Source: Venturia oleaginea
Taxonomy: Eukaryota > Ascomycota > Dothideomycetes > Venturiales > Venturiaceae
Direction: 5' to 3'
Length of the DNA stretch: 64,000 bases
NCBI GenBank assembly: GCA_013176395.1
Contig: JABMLP010000017.1
Span: forward strand, 62,001-126,000
This document shows, one piece after another, positions 1 through 10,747 of this stretch. Numbering within the stretch: the first letter of the stretch is position 1; each line of letters begins with the position of its first letter. Both the position numbers and the translations under genes were made by a program. The notes beneath the pieces are model-generated. The model worked only from the letters and a program-made list of their open reading frames with translations. It searched no databases and was not told the origin of the DNA.

Positions 1-548
1 GGCGAGTCTTGGCAGCGACTGCTTTCGAACTCAATGGTTCAACCCTGTCCTCGTTCTCCCAAAAAGCATAACCACGACGACAGAACGCAGGGCGACATCC
101 AAGTTTGTTGTTTCGGTATTCCGTATCATCTCGTTGCTGTCTTTCCAATTTGGAGTTTTGGACGGCGGCGTCGAGACATCCGGTGGAAAACCTGACTCGC
201 TTGATCATTCTAATGTGGAGGGGGGGATGCTGCAGTAGTATGGTACCGTACATTTCTTTTTAGTATGACAGCCTGTAGGGATTAGCGCACCGGCGAAGTT
301 CGCATGAGAGAGCTCTTCTTAGCTCTTCGTCTCATATAAAAAACGTCTGTGATGAGATCAAATGAAGCCCTGTAGGCTGTTCATCTTAGAACGGAATACA
401 GTAGTCTGAAGATGGATGGTAATCTACTGCCTTGTGAAGCTGGAATAGACGTCGCTGATTATTAAATCCAAGGTAGATATAAACTGAAGGTCTTTCCTCA
501 TGGCTTGACATCCAACCACGTTCTTTATATCACTCTTCCAGTTACAAC
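1..548. other. Intergenic, no gene seen
   Basis: No ORF with family resemblance or codon-like composition was found. The right part is the presumed 5' flank of the secreted protein gene starting at 549. Nothing else can be supported. Confidence 0.5.
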
Positions 549-1882
549 ATGAAGTCAATCATTTTTTCTCTGCTGCCTGCGCTGTGCGCCGCAACACCAT
601 TCGGTATGTGATGGCGGAATGGAAGACGATCACAACAACTAATCCTTTGCAGCTCGACCAGATGAGCCTTTCAAAGGTATTCCTTCGGATCAATTAGCAA
701 CATGGGGCGCCACAGTCAAAGTCGAGCCATTCAAAGCCTTCAAGATTGAAGAGGCCAAGAGAACCATTGAAAAGCCCGGGGTGAAAAGGTTGAACATTTG
801 GTATGGTCCATTCACTATCAAAGGACAAAACGTGAGTCGCCCACTCCACTCGGTGCAAACTACACTTGCTAACCTTTCAATCACTAGACCACCACTAAAG
901 CTGGAAATGCCAAATCCATGGATCCTGCTGGAACGGCGTGGCAGTATGGTCCCGAAGGTATACCTCGCGATATAACCGTTCTCAAGTCCAATGTGACACT
1001 TGTTTACGCTGATGGCTCCCGAGCCGACGCCGACACTGGTATCTATCAACATCACTTCTACATGACCGCGGCCACCAAAAAACTGCCCTCATGGTTCAAT
1101 TGCGGTAATACACCAATGCCGTACGAGTCCCTCAGTCCCGGATCCCTTTTCGTCGGCGGCTCAGAAGATAAATATGGTGGATATTACACGCTTCCAAATG
1201 GTGATCTCAATTCCGGCTATTACATCAGCAAAGATGACAAATTGGTCATGAACGGTGATGTTATCAATTATAAGCCCCAGGATAAGGTTGTGTATGCTCT
1301 CAATGAGATTGAGTACATCCCCGGCAAGGCGAAAGACATGACTGCAAGTATGTACGTTATGGTTCCTGCCCAGTGTGAAGGTCAGGTTGGTATGTTGGAC
1401 GGGGGTGGAAAGAACCAATTTTCCATCAAGGGGAAGCCGATGAACGTCATCAAGGATGCGACTATTCTTGCATTCAGAGGACATCTCCATGGTAAGTCTT
1501 TCTCCTTGATTCTAATCTGCTGTCAAAACTGATAGAACATACAGATGGTGGAGACAGTGTCATTGTTACGGTAAATAACCAGACAATATGCACATCGAAG
1601 GCTCAATACGGCCCTGCCAGTGCTCTTGCGACGGGAATGGGAGCTATGGGTGGCCATGGAATGAAGAGAGATGTTGCTGATCCCGGACCGCATAACAACG
1701 CAGGGTTTGAAACCATCAAGGAGATGATACAGTGCTATGGTCCTATCAAAGTCAAGAAGGGCGACACTTATAACCTTGAAGCGATCTACGATATTGTCAA
1801 GCATCCGGTTCGTCACAACCCTAAGGGCGGCGAGGCTGAGATGATGGCACTGGGTGTCACATTTATGGCCTTGAATGAGTAG
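549..1882 (+). CDS. Secreted SURNod19-like protein
   Basis: Four exons (549-603, 653-831, 888-1491, 1545-1882) join in frame to 391 residues. All three introns (49, 56 and 53 bp) have GT..AG ends. The protein opens with a clear signal peptide (MKSIIFSLLPALCAATP), so it is likely secreted or vacuolar. The body resembles the stress up-regulated Nod19 (SURNod19) family. It has an early YQHHFYM motif in exon 3 and a late GHLHDGG motif spanning the exon 3/4 junction. Such paired histidine motifs suggest a metal-binding fold, but this is inference. The function is unknown in fungi. The ATG was chosen because it is the only one that gives the signal peptide and reads into exon 2. No defects were seen. 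Confidence 0.75.
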
Positions 1883-2655
1883 GAAAGGGCCGAGGAGACG
1901 TGGTTCATCTGGATTTGAGGCAAAATCACCACGTTCATAGATTAGCGCTGTCCAGACTCTGAGGGTCACAACAAAAAATTCAAGTTGATATACGGACTCA
2001 ATCTTTTACATTTCATGATGTCTTTCCTCGTTCTGTGATACCAATATGATACTTGATCATATCGATTTGACGAGTGACTAAGATATTTGTCACAATTCAT
2101 AAAAACTTCGTTGCGCTTTCGAAGTTAACGGAGACGAACTGCAAGTCGTCTTGACTAGTTTAATGAGAGCCAAGATACCTAGTCAAGTATATGAAGAAGA
2201 TCCTGATGATCAAACATGTCGTTTAACGTCGATCCGTCGATTACGACGACGCTATGCAAGTAAAGGGCGCGATTCACTGCGGTACCAATAGAAATCGTAC
2301 GCCCCATAATGCCCCATAACAATGGTTCCCTCAGATGGGTGATTCAGAACTTTCCTACTTTGGTGTTACAAATCACCTGGAAACTGAAGAGCAGAAAACT
2401 CGCAAAGAATGGTTGGATAAGAAGAAGTTATTGTTAGGACTGGTAATGAACGGGAATCCTTCGGGCGCGCAAGATGAGACCGGTGCGACGGGGTCATTCC
2501 TAAAGAAGGATAATACGTGCAGGGGTCACGTGATATTCCCACAATTCCCAGCAGTTGGCAGTGCCTACAGTGTGGGAAGTGTGGGAAGAGCCAAGAGGTG
2601 TGAGAACACACCTGGCACTCAGAACCAAGAAGGATATATAAGCAGGACTCTGGAC
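1883..2655. other. Intergenic, no gene seen
   Basis: AT-rich 3' flank of the SURNod19-like gene leading to the first Gypsy LTR. A long open frame starting at 2335 runs into the LTR and is not credible as a gene. Short GTGGGAA-type direct repeats sit near 2570-2590. Confidence 0.4.
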
Positions 2656-2892
2656 TGTCACAGGGCGGGTTCGGGTATCAGGAGGAAGGAGCAGCAGCAG
2701 GAACAGGTATCATTCAACAGGCTACATACGAACTGGCAGGCAAACCAACAGGCAGGTTTGACGACAGGACATAGCTCAAAGAGCTACGGATTGGTTGAAG
2801 CCACGCAGGCTTTAAAACCTTTCCACGGCAGATCACGTACCGTGGGGCCACCCCAACGGCGGGAGAGACTTGTCCGCGGTCGTACCGCGACA
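2656..2892 (+). repeat. Gypsy-type LTR, copy A
   Basis: A 237-bp block starts TGTCACAGGG and ends CCGCGACA. It is matched by an inverted copy at 9115-9360. The TG...CA ends, the length and a gag-like start codon about 135 bp downstream point to the 5' LTR of a degenerate Gypsy element. No target duplication could be identified. Confidence 0.65.
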
Positions 2893-3026
2893 TGGACGGA
2901 TCTCTTTTATCTCTTCATGGTTAACTTATCTCATGTTATGTTTCTGGAAAACAGCACACACAGCGAGAACTCAAATTTTGGAATTTACAGAAGTATCATC
3001 TTAAGATCATCAAAACACCTCTGCCA

Positions 3027-3370
3027 ATGGCCGCTCCGGCCTCTAGAGGCCATCGCGCGTCCCTCAGCGTCGATGAAGTACCTCTAGAGTCGCCGTCGCG
3101 GCCACGGCAGAGCAAGCACACGAATACATGAGCAAGCTACACGAACGATGCGTCCACCAAAGACAACAGCAACCATCTAGTCACCATCTAGCGACACGGG
3201 TCGCCGAGGCGCTTCCCGACCAGCCCATCACCCCAGATAACACTGCGACGTCCCGAATCGACGAGCCACCGATAGAGAGGCACCACCTTCTACGCAACTC
3301 GAACACCAGACGCCCGGCATACAACGATCGACACCACATAGTACTGCAATTACTAGACAACCTCTTCCAA
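3027..3370 (+). pseudogene. Gypsy gag relic, copy A
   Basis: Reading from the ATG at 3027 gives MAAPASRGHRASLSVDE and onward. It is nearly identical to the start of the inverted copy at 8850. The frame is soon broken by TGA at 3129 and later by TAG/TAA codons where CAG/CAA or CGA would be expected. This matches C-to-T decay by RIP. Downstream it merges into the 353-bp tandem repeats. No pol region of this family was seen. Confidence 0.6.
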
Positions 3371-3400
3371 CGTCTCAGCAAACTGTCCTGCTACAAGCTG

Positions 3401-4045
3401 TTGTCCAGAGCCTTGAGCTTCTCCCCAAACTGTTGCGTCCCAGTTATGGCATTGGCAAGAGTAGGTGCGCGACACAGTAAGCAGTAAGGGCGCATAAAAG
3501 GAGCCTATTAGCGGCAAATTCCCTCCCTGTAAGCTGGCAGTTGTAGCCTTGAGCCTCTCCCCAGACTGTTGCGTCCCAGTTATGGCATTGGCAAGAGTAG
3601 GCGCGCGGTACAGCAAGTAGGGAGAACGATTAGCAGCAGATAGGCTCCGACTATAAGACGGCAGGTCTGTAGCACGATCGGTGCCACACGATACGGCAGC
3701 TACTAGAGAACCTCATCTACTATCGTCTCCGCGAACCGTCCTATTGCAGGCTGTTGTCCAGAGCCTTGAGCCTTTCCCCAAACTGTTGCGTCCCAGTTAT
3801 GGTAGTGGCAAGAGTAGGTGCGCGACACAGTAAGCAGTAAGGGCGCATAGAAGGAGCCTATTAGCGGCAAATCCCCTCCCTGTAAGCTGGCAGACGTAGC
3901 CTTGAGCCTCTCCCCAGACTGTTGCGTCCCAGTTATGGTATTGGCAAGAGTAGACGCGCTATACAGCAAGTAGGGAGAACGATTAGCAGCAGATAGGCTC
4001 CGACTATAAGACGGCAGGTCTACAGCACAATTGGTGCCATACAAT
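3401..4045. repeat. 353-bp tandem repeat with inner 138-bp repeat
   Basis: The motif TTGTCCAGAGCCTTGAG occurs at 3401 and 3754, a period of 353 bp, and the sequence between is conserved over almost two copies. Inside each copy a segment containing CTGTTGCGTCCCAGTTATGG recurs about 138 bp later. The block continues the Gypsy gag relic (one frame reads VVQSLELLPKLLRPSYG), so it is probably an expanded coding repeat of the dead element. Confidence 0.75.
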
Positions 4046-4482
4046 ACCGCAGCTACCAGATAGCCTCGTCCACGGGCATACCCGGAGTATCACACTCAAG
4101 CAGCGAAATCACGACTACGATGGTTACTATTGTCTCCAGCATCACACAACCAAATACACTGCCGCATAGAAATCTGGTGTAAGGCAACTTTCACAAGCAG
4201 AAACATACTTTGGGAACCCATTGGCCTTGAGGGATAAGGCGAAACAGATAGACAAAGCTGAGCATTAGAGGGAGACTGTAGGTAGAAGGATAGCGAAACA
4301 CGAGGCATTGCCTCTTGAGTCTACATAACACAGATATACTAGCAGAGTAACCAGTATCTACAAGGGCCAGCGGGCATTTGGAGATACTGGTTAAGGGAAG
4401 AATGGGAGGACTGAGGGGACAGCTGGTCTTGTTTCAGTGAACGGAGCGAAGTGGGGCGCGGTGGATTATATAATCTATCACG
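4046..4482. other. Unassigned sequence between retroelement fragments
   Basis: No ORF of recognisable origin. It probably holds eroded Gypsy sequence or old host DNA between the tandem repeat block and the LTR-like piece at 4483. Confidence 0.35.
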
Positions 4483-4612
4483 TGTCGGCTGTCTGGTGAT
4501 GTCCTCCTAACCGGACATAGCTGCGTGATTAAGCGGCTGCAATCGAGTAGGATAAAATCAATCAATCAATCAATCAATTCAGACTTTAGTCTGCTTCATC
4601 CACCTTTCGACA
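4483..4612 (+). repeat. LTR-like segment, Copia-related
   Basis: A 130-bp segment runs from TGTCGG to TCGACA. Its last roughly 40 bp (AATTCAGACTTTAGTCTGC and onward) match the end of the 129-bp Copia LTR at 5752-5880. The first parts differ. It includes five ATCA units. It directly abuts the 3' end of an antisense Copia pol fragment. Confidence 0.45.
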
Positions 4613-5749
4613 TGAGGTAGCGAAAGATGTCTTCCACCAAGGACCAATGTGCGATGGTTGAATTGGCCGCAAAGCGACTGACGAGAGAGATTGCAAAGGC
4701 AATATCAGGCCGGGTACCGAGCATTGCGTACATGAGTGACCCAACAGCGGATTGATATTTAGTTCTGAACTGAGGGTCTGCACGGTAGTCTTCTTTGGCG
4801 GGCTCAGGGCGGCAAGATGGGTTGATTGGAATGGGTTTGGGATAACAATCGGAGAAGGCATGATCCTCGAGAATCTTCGTGATGTATGCAGTTTGGTTAA
4901 TTGCAATTGAGCGATTCTGACGATCCCTCTGAAGTGCCATGCCGAGATAGAACTTTGCCGGCCCTAGGCCAGTCATCTGAAAGCGCTTGTGCAAGGCATC
5001 TTTCAGAAGATTGATCTCGTTCATATCGGGCCCAAGAAGCAGAAGATCGTCAACATAGATAGCGACGAACAGCTGTCCTTTGTGGAAGACACGGAAGTCA
5101 CTATCTAGCATTGAGAACCCGAGAGAGACAAGGAATGCGGATAGAGTTTCATACCAAACCCTAGATGCCTGCTTGAGGCCGTATAATGCACGATTGAGCC
5201 GACAGTAGTCATCACCAACCTCGAAGCCACGAGGTTGACAAACGAAGATAGTTTCATCAACCTCGCCATAGAGAAAGGCAGTTTTGACGTCCATCTGCTC
5301 AATCTCCCAGTCAAGGGAGGCAGCAATAGCAAAGAGAGCTTTGTATGTCATCGGCTTTACCACAGAGGCAAAGGTATCATGGATGTTAATGCCGAATTCC
5401 TGCTCGAAACCTCTCACCACGTATCTTGCCTTAAATCTCAGCACAGTGCCGTCGGCACCGCGCTTCAATTTGAACACCCACTTACCCGTCAGTGGCCTTG
5501 CGCCCTCTGGGAGTGTTGTGAGTGTCCAGACGTTGTTGTCATCTATTGAATGCATCTCCTCCTTCATCGCCTTGAGCCATTGAGAAGCATAAGATGATGA
5601 CATGGCTTGATTGTATGTTGTAGGCTCGAATGGCTCAGTAGAAGCTGCGAGGCTTAGGAAGGAGAGGAGGCAATAGGCAGAAGATTTGGCGATATTGGCG
5701 TGAAAGGCGAGAGTTGCTTGCTCCTCAGTAAGAACAATAGGTTCGCGAT
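4613..5749 (-). pseudogene. Copia pol fragment, reverse transcriptase
   Basis: On the minus strand an open frame runs from about 5749 (REPIVLTEEQ...) through an internal Met at 5603 to the RYL near 4613. This is the Ty1/Copia reverse transcriptase domain (RVT_2). Family marks include the entry around EPTTYNQAMSS, WVFKLKRG, QMDVKTAFLYGE, LYGLKQASR, the catalytic YVDDLLLL, and GTRPDIAFA near the end. The gag, protease, integrase and RNase H parts are missing. The fragment stops where an LTR-like end begins and starts where the 5752 LTR begins. It is a defective retroelement piece in the orientation opposite to the gag-pol at 6530. Confidence 0.85.
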
Positions 5750-5751
5750 CG

Positions 5752-5880
5752 TGTCAAATGAACTCATTTCATTCACCCCATTTGTACTAGCTTGAACACG
5801 AGCCCCTCAATCGTGTATATATATGGGCATGCCCACGATCATCAATTCAAACTTTAGTCTGCTTCATCTACCTTTTGACA
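5752..5880 (+). repeat. Copia 5' LTR
   Basis: A 129-bp block begins TGTCAAATGA and ends CTTTTGACA, giving inverted TGTCAAA/TTTGACA ends. It contains a TATATATAT TATA-like stretch near 5816-5824. A tRNA primer-binding site follows it directly and then the gag-pol ORF, which fixes it as a 5' LTR on the plus strand. Confidence 0.7.
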
Positions 5881-5898
5881 GGTTATGAGCCCGGGCTT
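5881..5898 (+). promoter_or_regulatory. Primer-binding site, initiator tRNA-Met anticodon half
   Basis: GGTTATGAGCCCGGGC lies immediately after the LTR. Its complement, GCCCGGGCTCATAACC, reads as the anticodon stem-loop of initiator tRNA-Met with anticodon CAT. Priming from an internal half-tRNA is known for Drosophila copia and some fungal Copia elements. This supports assignment of the LTR and the element's orientation. Confidence 0.7.
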
Positions 5899-6181
5899 GC
5901 ACTACCGCTGTGCCCATATATAATTTGCCTACCACGCAAAGCAGATTCCTTGGTGTTGAATCACCACGCGGCCAACGGCTTTCTATGACCCATTCGAACC
6001 CTCCCGCTGATCTCTCTTGCGTCAAGGCACACGACAAATCTCACAACCTCGTCAATTGCGCTTCTAGTTACTACAAGCCTGTTCACGCCGCTTCTCAGGT
6101 CTCTCGCTCCCCTACACGTCAGAAACATCACCCGTACAGTTCCTATCGCTCATACAAATCCTTGCATTAGCTAAGTGGTCT

Positions 6182-6473
6182 TCGATCATGTCTCCGTGAC
6201 CCGCTAGGACGGTGAGCAGACATGCAATCAATGCTGAAACTTAAGCCAGATCTCTCGATCATGTCTCCGTGGCCCGCTAGGACGGTGAGCAGACATGCAC
6301 TCATGGCCGAAACTTAAGCCAGATCTCTCGATCATGTCTCCGTGACCCGCTAGGACGGCGAGCAGACATGCACTCATGGCTGAAACTTAAGCCAAATCTC
6401 TCGATCATGTCTCCGTGACCCGCTAGGACGGTGAGCAGACATGCACTCATAGCTGAAACTTAAGCCAAATCTC
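6182..6473 (+). repeat. Four 73-bp leader repeats
   Basis: TCGATCATGTCTCCGTG recurs at 6182, 6255, 6328 and 6401, exactly 73 bp apart. The repeats lie in the Copia leader between the primer site and gag. Each unit ends with sequence close to the gag start region, such as ATGGCTGAAACTTAAGCC. The real start at 6530 reads ATGGCTGAAACTCAAGCC. The repeats therefore carry mutated copies of the start context. Confidence 0.8.
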
Positions 6474-6529
6474 CTGGACTGCGACGATGCGATACAATCA
6501 CTAAGTCGTCATATTCTCAATCTACACTC

Positions 6530-8574
6530 ATGGCTGAAACTCAAGCCGGATCCGGCTCTGGATCCTTCAAATTCAAAGAGATACCAATACTTCAGGATGG
6601 TTATTCTGTTACTATGTGGATTGAACTGGTGGACAACTATCTTCTCCACCAGGATTTCGAACTTATCCTTGACAATCCTATCTTACCTCCTACCGTCGAA
6701 GGTGTCACTACTCGAAACTCTACAACCCTAGACTTATCGGTCGTATGGAAGAAATCACAAAGACTTGCTCTCTCCGCCCTTCGCACGCGTCTCGGAACAG
6801 AAGCCAAGTCCTGGGTGAAGGATCCTAAGTTTGACACTGTCAAGAAGCTCTGCGATGAGCTGCTTAAGAGATTCAGACCTCAGGGTGCCGGCACATTCGC
6901 AGAACTATGCAGGGAATGGAACAACCTCTCATATTCGAACTCTCCAGACCTTCTTTCCTACACCGAAGACTTCAGACGTATTATCCGCGCCTTCGACGAA
7001 CTCAACTCAGACGTCGTGCTTCCAGTACCCTTTATCGTCCGACATTACCTAGGTAACCTTGGCCCTGCCTTCGATACCTTTATCAGTACCTTCAATCAGA
7101 CCGCCAACATCCTCAAGACTGAAAAGAATGACCCAATCTCCTTCGAAGAAACCGTTCATCGCGTCAGGAACGAGGAGCGTAGTCATCTTAATACCCACTC
7201 TACAGTCGCTGCAATGGTCATTCAACCCTCCATTCCTTCCATTCCAACCACCTTTGTGCGAAAAGGCGTGTACAGCGAAGAAGTCATCGGTGATACAGTC
7301 AAAATCCACGCATCTTATTGCACCAAATGCAACCGCGCATTCCATACCAAGCACGAATGCTTTCGCAATCAGAAAGGCAACCAAAATCAACAGAAGAGAC
7401 CTCGCGCTGATACCGAAGACACCAAGAAGCCAGATACCAAGAAAGTTACCGCCTTAATGGCTCGAGAGGACTTCCCTTGGACTGACCTTCTTCACCAATG
7501 GCTGCTTGACAGCGCCTGCGGCCGTCACCTTACCTGGGATCGCTCTGTATTTGTCGAATATCGCGCTCTTCCTCCATCTCAAAAGCGTCAATTCAGTGGT
7601 CTCTCTGGCTCTACCGCAAAAGTCATCGGTACAGGCACAGTCAGACTCTGGGCCACCACTACCAAAGGCTCATTTCGCCCTGTAGACTTTCATGGAGTCG
7701 AACATTGCCCTGAGGCAGGTGTTAATCTGCTATCCTTTGACCAACTTCTCTCTACAGGCGTCAACTTCTCAGTTGACACATCAGGCTTCAAAATCTACAT
7801 CCCAGACAAGTTCACATTCACCACCGGTCGCGTCAATGGCGTCTTCCCTCTTCATCTTCGCCGTCAACCCGTATCTTTTGCAGCCATCAATTCAGATACA
7901 TTACAACTCTGGCATGAAAGGCTTGCACACATCAGTCCTCCACGCATTCGCGCTCTCGAAAAGATGGTGACAGGAATGGACCTCTCAAGACCTATCGGTC
8001 GCCAACCTCCATGCGAAGCCTGCATGCTTGGGAAGATGAAGAGGACACCTCACACTGGTCACATCATGAGAGGGCGCTTCAAACTCGATCTAATCCATTC
8101 AGACGTCACTGGGCCATACCCAACGCGTGGTTTTCGCGGAGAACTATGGGTTGTCAGCTTCATTGATGACTATACTGGCTATTCTGAGGTCCATTTCATG
8201 AAGCATAAAGATGAGGTGTTTGCTCTCTTCCAGCAACTCAAGCTCACCCACGAGACTGCTACTATGCGAATTCATTTCTACCAGACTGACAATGGAGGAG
8301 AATACGTTAAATCAGCAGATGAAGCCGTACTTCTCTCTCAGGGAATCACTCACCACTGCAGGACTCCATACAATCCTGAGCAGAATCCTCGATCCGAGCG
8401 CTTCAACGGCGTCATCTCGTCAATGGCAAACCCTATGATGATTGCCTCACAACTTCCTACCAAGTACTGGCCTCTCGCATATGCCTACGCCAACTTTGTA
8501 CGCGTCTTAGGACCCCATCCCAGCCTTACAATGACCATCTTTGAGGCCTGGACCTCCATTGCTCCCTCAGTCTC
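6530..8574 (+). pseudogene. Copia gag-pol, 3' truncated
   Basis: An open frame from ATG 6530 encodes a Copia polyprotein. The order is a gag (UBN2-like) region at about residues 1-230, a zinc-knuckle-like CTKCNRAFHTKHEC (264-277), an aspartic protease LDSACG (326-331), a pre-integrase with LWHERLAH and CEAC (460-500), and an integrase core with D525, D587 and E623 in DD35E spacing. Homology ends near residue 676, at about 8560-8574. There the frame runs into an inverted Gypsy gag relic and stops at 8674. Reverse transcriptase, RNase H and the 3' LTR are absent, so the element cannot be autonomous. The frame is otherwise open, so truncation is younger than the decay of the Gypsy neighbours or RIP was light. 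Confidence 0.88.
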
Positions 8575-8850
8575 CTGTTGCACACCGGGCGTCTGGTGGT
8601 TGGGTTGTGTTGAAGGTATTGCCGTTCTAGCGGTGACTCGTGGACTCGGAGCTTTGCAGTGTCATCTGGGGTGATGGACTAGCCGGGAGATAGTGACTAG
8701 ATGGTTGCTGTTGTCTTTGGTGGACGCATCGTCCGTGTAGCTTGCTCATGTATTCGTGTGCTTGCTATGCCGTGGCCGCGACGGCGACTCTAGAGGTATC
8801 TCATCGACGCTGAGGGACGCGCGATGGCCTCTAGAGGCCGGAGCGGCCAT
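8575..8850 (-). pseudogene. Gypsy gag relic, copy B
   Basis: From ATG 8850 on the minus strand it reads MAAPASRGHRASLSVDE and then meets a stop after about 34 codons. It matches copy A (3027) in inverted orientation over roughly 280 bp. Downstream it is cut at the junction with the Copia gag-pol near 8574. Confidence 0.6.
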
Positions 8851-9114
8851 TGGCAGAGGTGTTTTGATGATCTTTAGATGATACTTCTGTAAATTCCAAA
8901 AATTGAGTTCTCGCTGTGTGTGCTGTTTTTTTCTACCTATTCTGCATGCATATATATTCATGTCAATGCATTCCTTGGCATCTATCACGTGCACTATGCC
9001 TGAGGTATCAAGGACTGGCATGCCACTGTTCAACATTCCTGACCTTTCCTCTTACAAAAATATCCTTCCCACCTCGTCAAATCTGATGAAATAAGATGGT
9101 GCAGTGTCACGGTA

Positions 9115-9360
9115 CGACCGCGGACAAGTCCTTCCCGCCGTTGGGGTGGCCCCACGGGACGTGATCAAGGCAGAACCGGAGTTCTGCCGAGGAAAGGTTT
9201 TAAAAGCCTACGTGGCTTCAACCAATTCGTAGCTCTTTGAACTTCGTCCTGTCGTCAAACCTGCCTGTTGGTTTGCCTGCCAGCCCGTATATAGCCTGTT
9301 GAATGATACCTGTTCCTGCTGCTGCTCCTTCCTCCTGATACCCGAACCCGCCCCGTGACA
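9115..9360 (-). repeat. Gypsy-type LTR, copy B (inverted)
   Basis: A 246-bp block with ends TGTCACGG and CCGTGACA. It is the reverse complement of the LTR at 2656-2892 with point differences and a short length change. Its gag relic lies to its left, so it is the 5' LTR of a second element pointing left. The stretch between 8851 and 9114 is its leader. Confidence 0.65.
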
Positions 9361-9551
9361 TGCAGGCCAAGTATTCATTGGACACTTGAGAAACAGCTTG
9401 CAGAGGGATCAAAAAGATTGACTGGCTCATTCTCCTAAACTGAGAAATAAGACGTAACTATAACGTATTCCACCATCGAGCGGGTCAAAAAGGCTTGGCA
9501 CGACCAACTTATGTTACGACTCTTCAATTTAATCGCTATCAACAATAGATT

Positions 9552-10625
9552 CTAAGTCCGTCGTGCTGCTATCTGATTCAGATGATATCTTGATATCTTG
9601 ATATCTTTTTTACAAGTTCGCGCATTATGCCCAGCTGCGCCGCAGTTCCTACAGCGCCGTTGAGTTGGTCGGGCTGTTTCTTGACCACCACTACCACGAG
9701 CCTTCTTTGATCCCTGAGGCGCTATAGACGCCTCTGCAGCTACCTGCGCTGCTGCAGTCCCATACTTAATAGTACCACCTTGCTGGATCCACTTCCTTTT
9801 GCGCGATTTCGGTTCGTTGTTACTGCTAATTGCTCTTCAAGCTCGCGGTTACGCGCAACAAGCAGAGCGTTTTGGTGTAGCATCAATTCAGCGCCCTTAA
9901 CAAGCTGGGAAAAGCCTGCCTGCGCAGTAACTGGTGACCGAGTAAAAGACTCGCTTACGAGCTTGGATTGGGATCCAAATTCATAAGTATTACTTGGAGT
10001 CTTGGACTGCCACGGCGTTTCTGGGAGATGGGTTTCTGGCGGGGTTCGTAGCCGTACTTCAAGGCGATCCAACACCACCTGCGCGTCGATAGGGACTAGC
10101 CCTACTGCCTCAAAAGCCTTTTGACAGTTCTCTTTCATAAACACGTCGAAAAACGCGTCTTTGAAGGCAGGGAGAAAGCCTTCCTTGTTGATATGGTACA
10201 CGCGTCGGCGTGCCAAGTCCCGGACGCGTTGGGAGTACTTGCGCTTCAACGGCGAGAAGTAGACCACGTCAAGGGGCTGGAGTATATGCGACGAGTGCGA
10301 TGGCATGCAGAGGGTTATAATCTTGTTTCCGAGGCAGTAGTCCTTGAAATCCTGGCTGAGATGGCTCTCATGGCCGTCCAAAATAAGCAGCCTGTATCCT
10401 ATCCTTAGCTCGATTGAAGGCCATCTTGAGCTTATCTGAGCCCGTTATGAACCTCTCAGCCCAGTTTTTCCCTACTGGCTCTCCACCGCGTACACCCAGT
10501 AGTTTATCCGCCATATCTGCTACCTCACACAGCCGGGGCGCGAATCCTCGCGAATCGAGGTCGAGGATGTATTGGACGATTGTCTGATCTTCAGTCGTAG
10601 TGAGCTTGTGTCGGGCGTTGCGAGT
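9552..10625 (-). pseudogene. Pogo-type transposase, internally deleted
   Basis: Minus-strand pieces in order are a CENP-B/Tc5-type DNA-binding part (LTTTEDQTIVQYILDLD ... VGKNWAERF), then an abrupt jump at about 10420-10400 into the DDE_1 C-terminal part (LLILDGHESHLS, SSHILQPLDVVYFSPLK), then a coiled region. After a further frameshift near 9790 comes a CX2CX4HX4C zinc knuckle (CRNCGAAGHNARTC at about 9630). The first catalytic Asp region is missing, so it is inactive. It differs in sequence from the transposase at 10986-11843, so two different families lie side by side. No terminal repeats were identified. Confidence 0.75.
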
Positions 10626-10747
10626 ATCTAGGCGATACGTACATAAGATGTAGAAGATTCGAGAAGTGTCAAGAAGTGAGTGTGTACAGCCACTTGTAGA
10701 TCATATATATCAAACATGTGAGCTTGGCGTGGTGATCAACATCCCAT

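Noticed and set aside
2335..3087. 250-codon plus-strand frame
   Set aside because: It runs from intergenic DNA through a Gypsy LTR into the gag leader; no protein family fits.
6182..6473. Regular 73-bp repeats considered as a CRISPR-like array
   Set aside because: Units are contiguous with no unique spacers, and the context is a Copia leader in a fungal genome.
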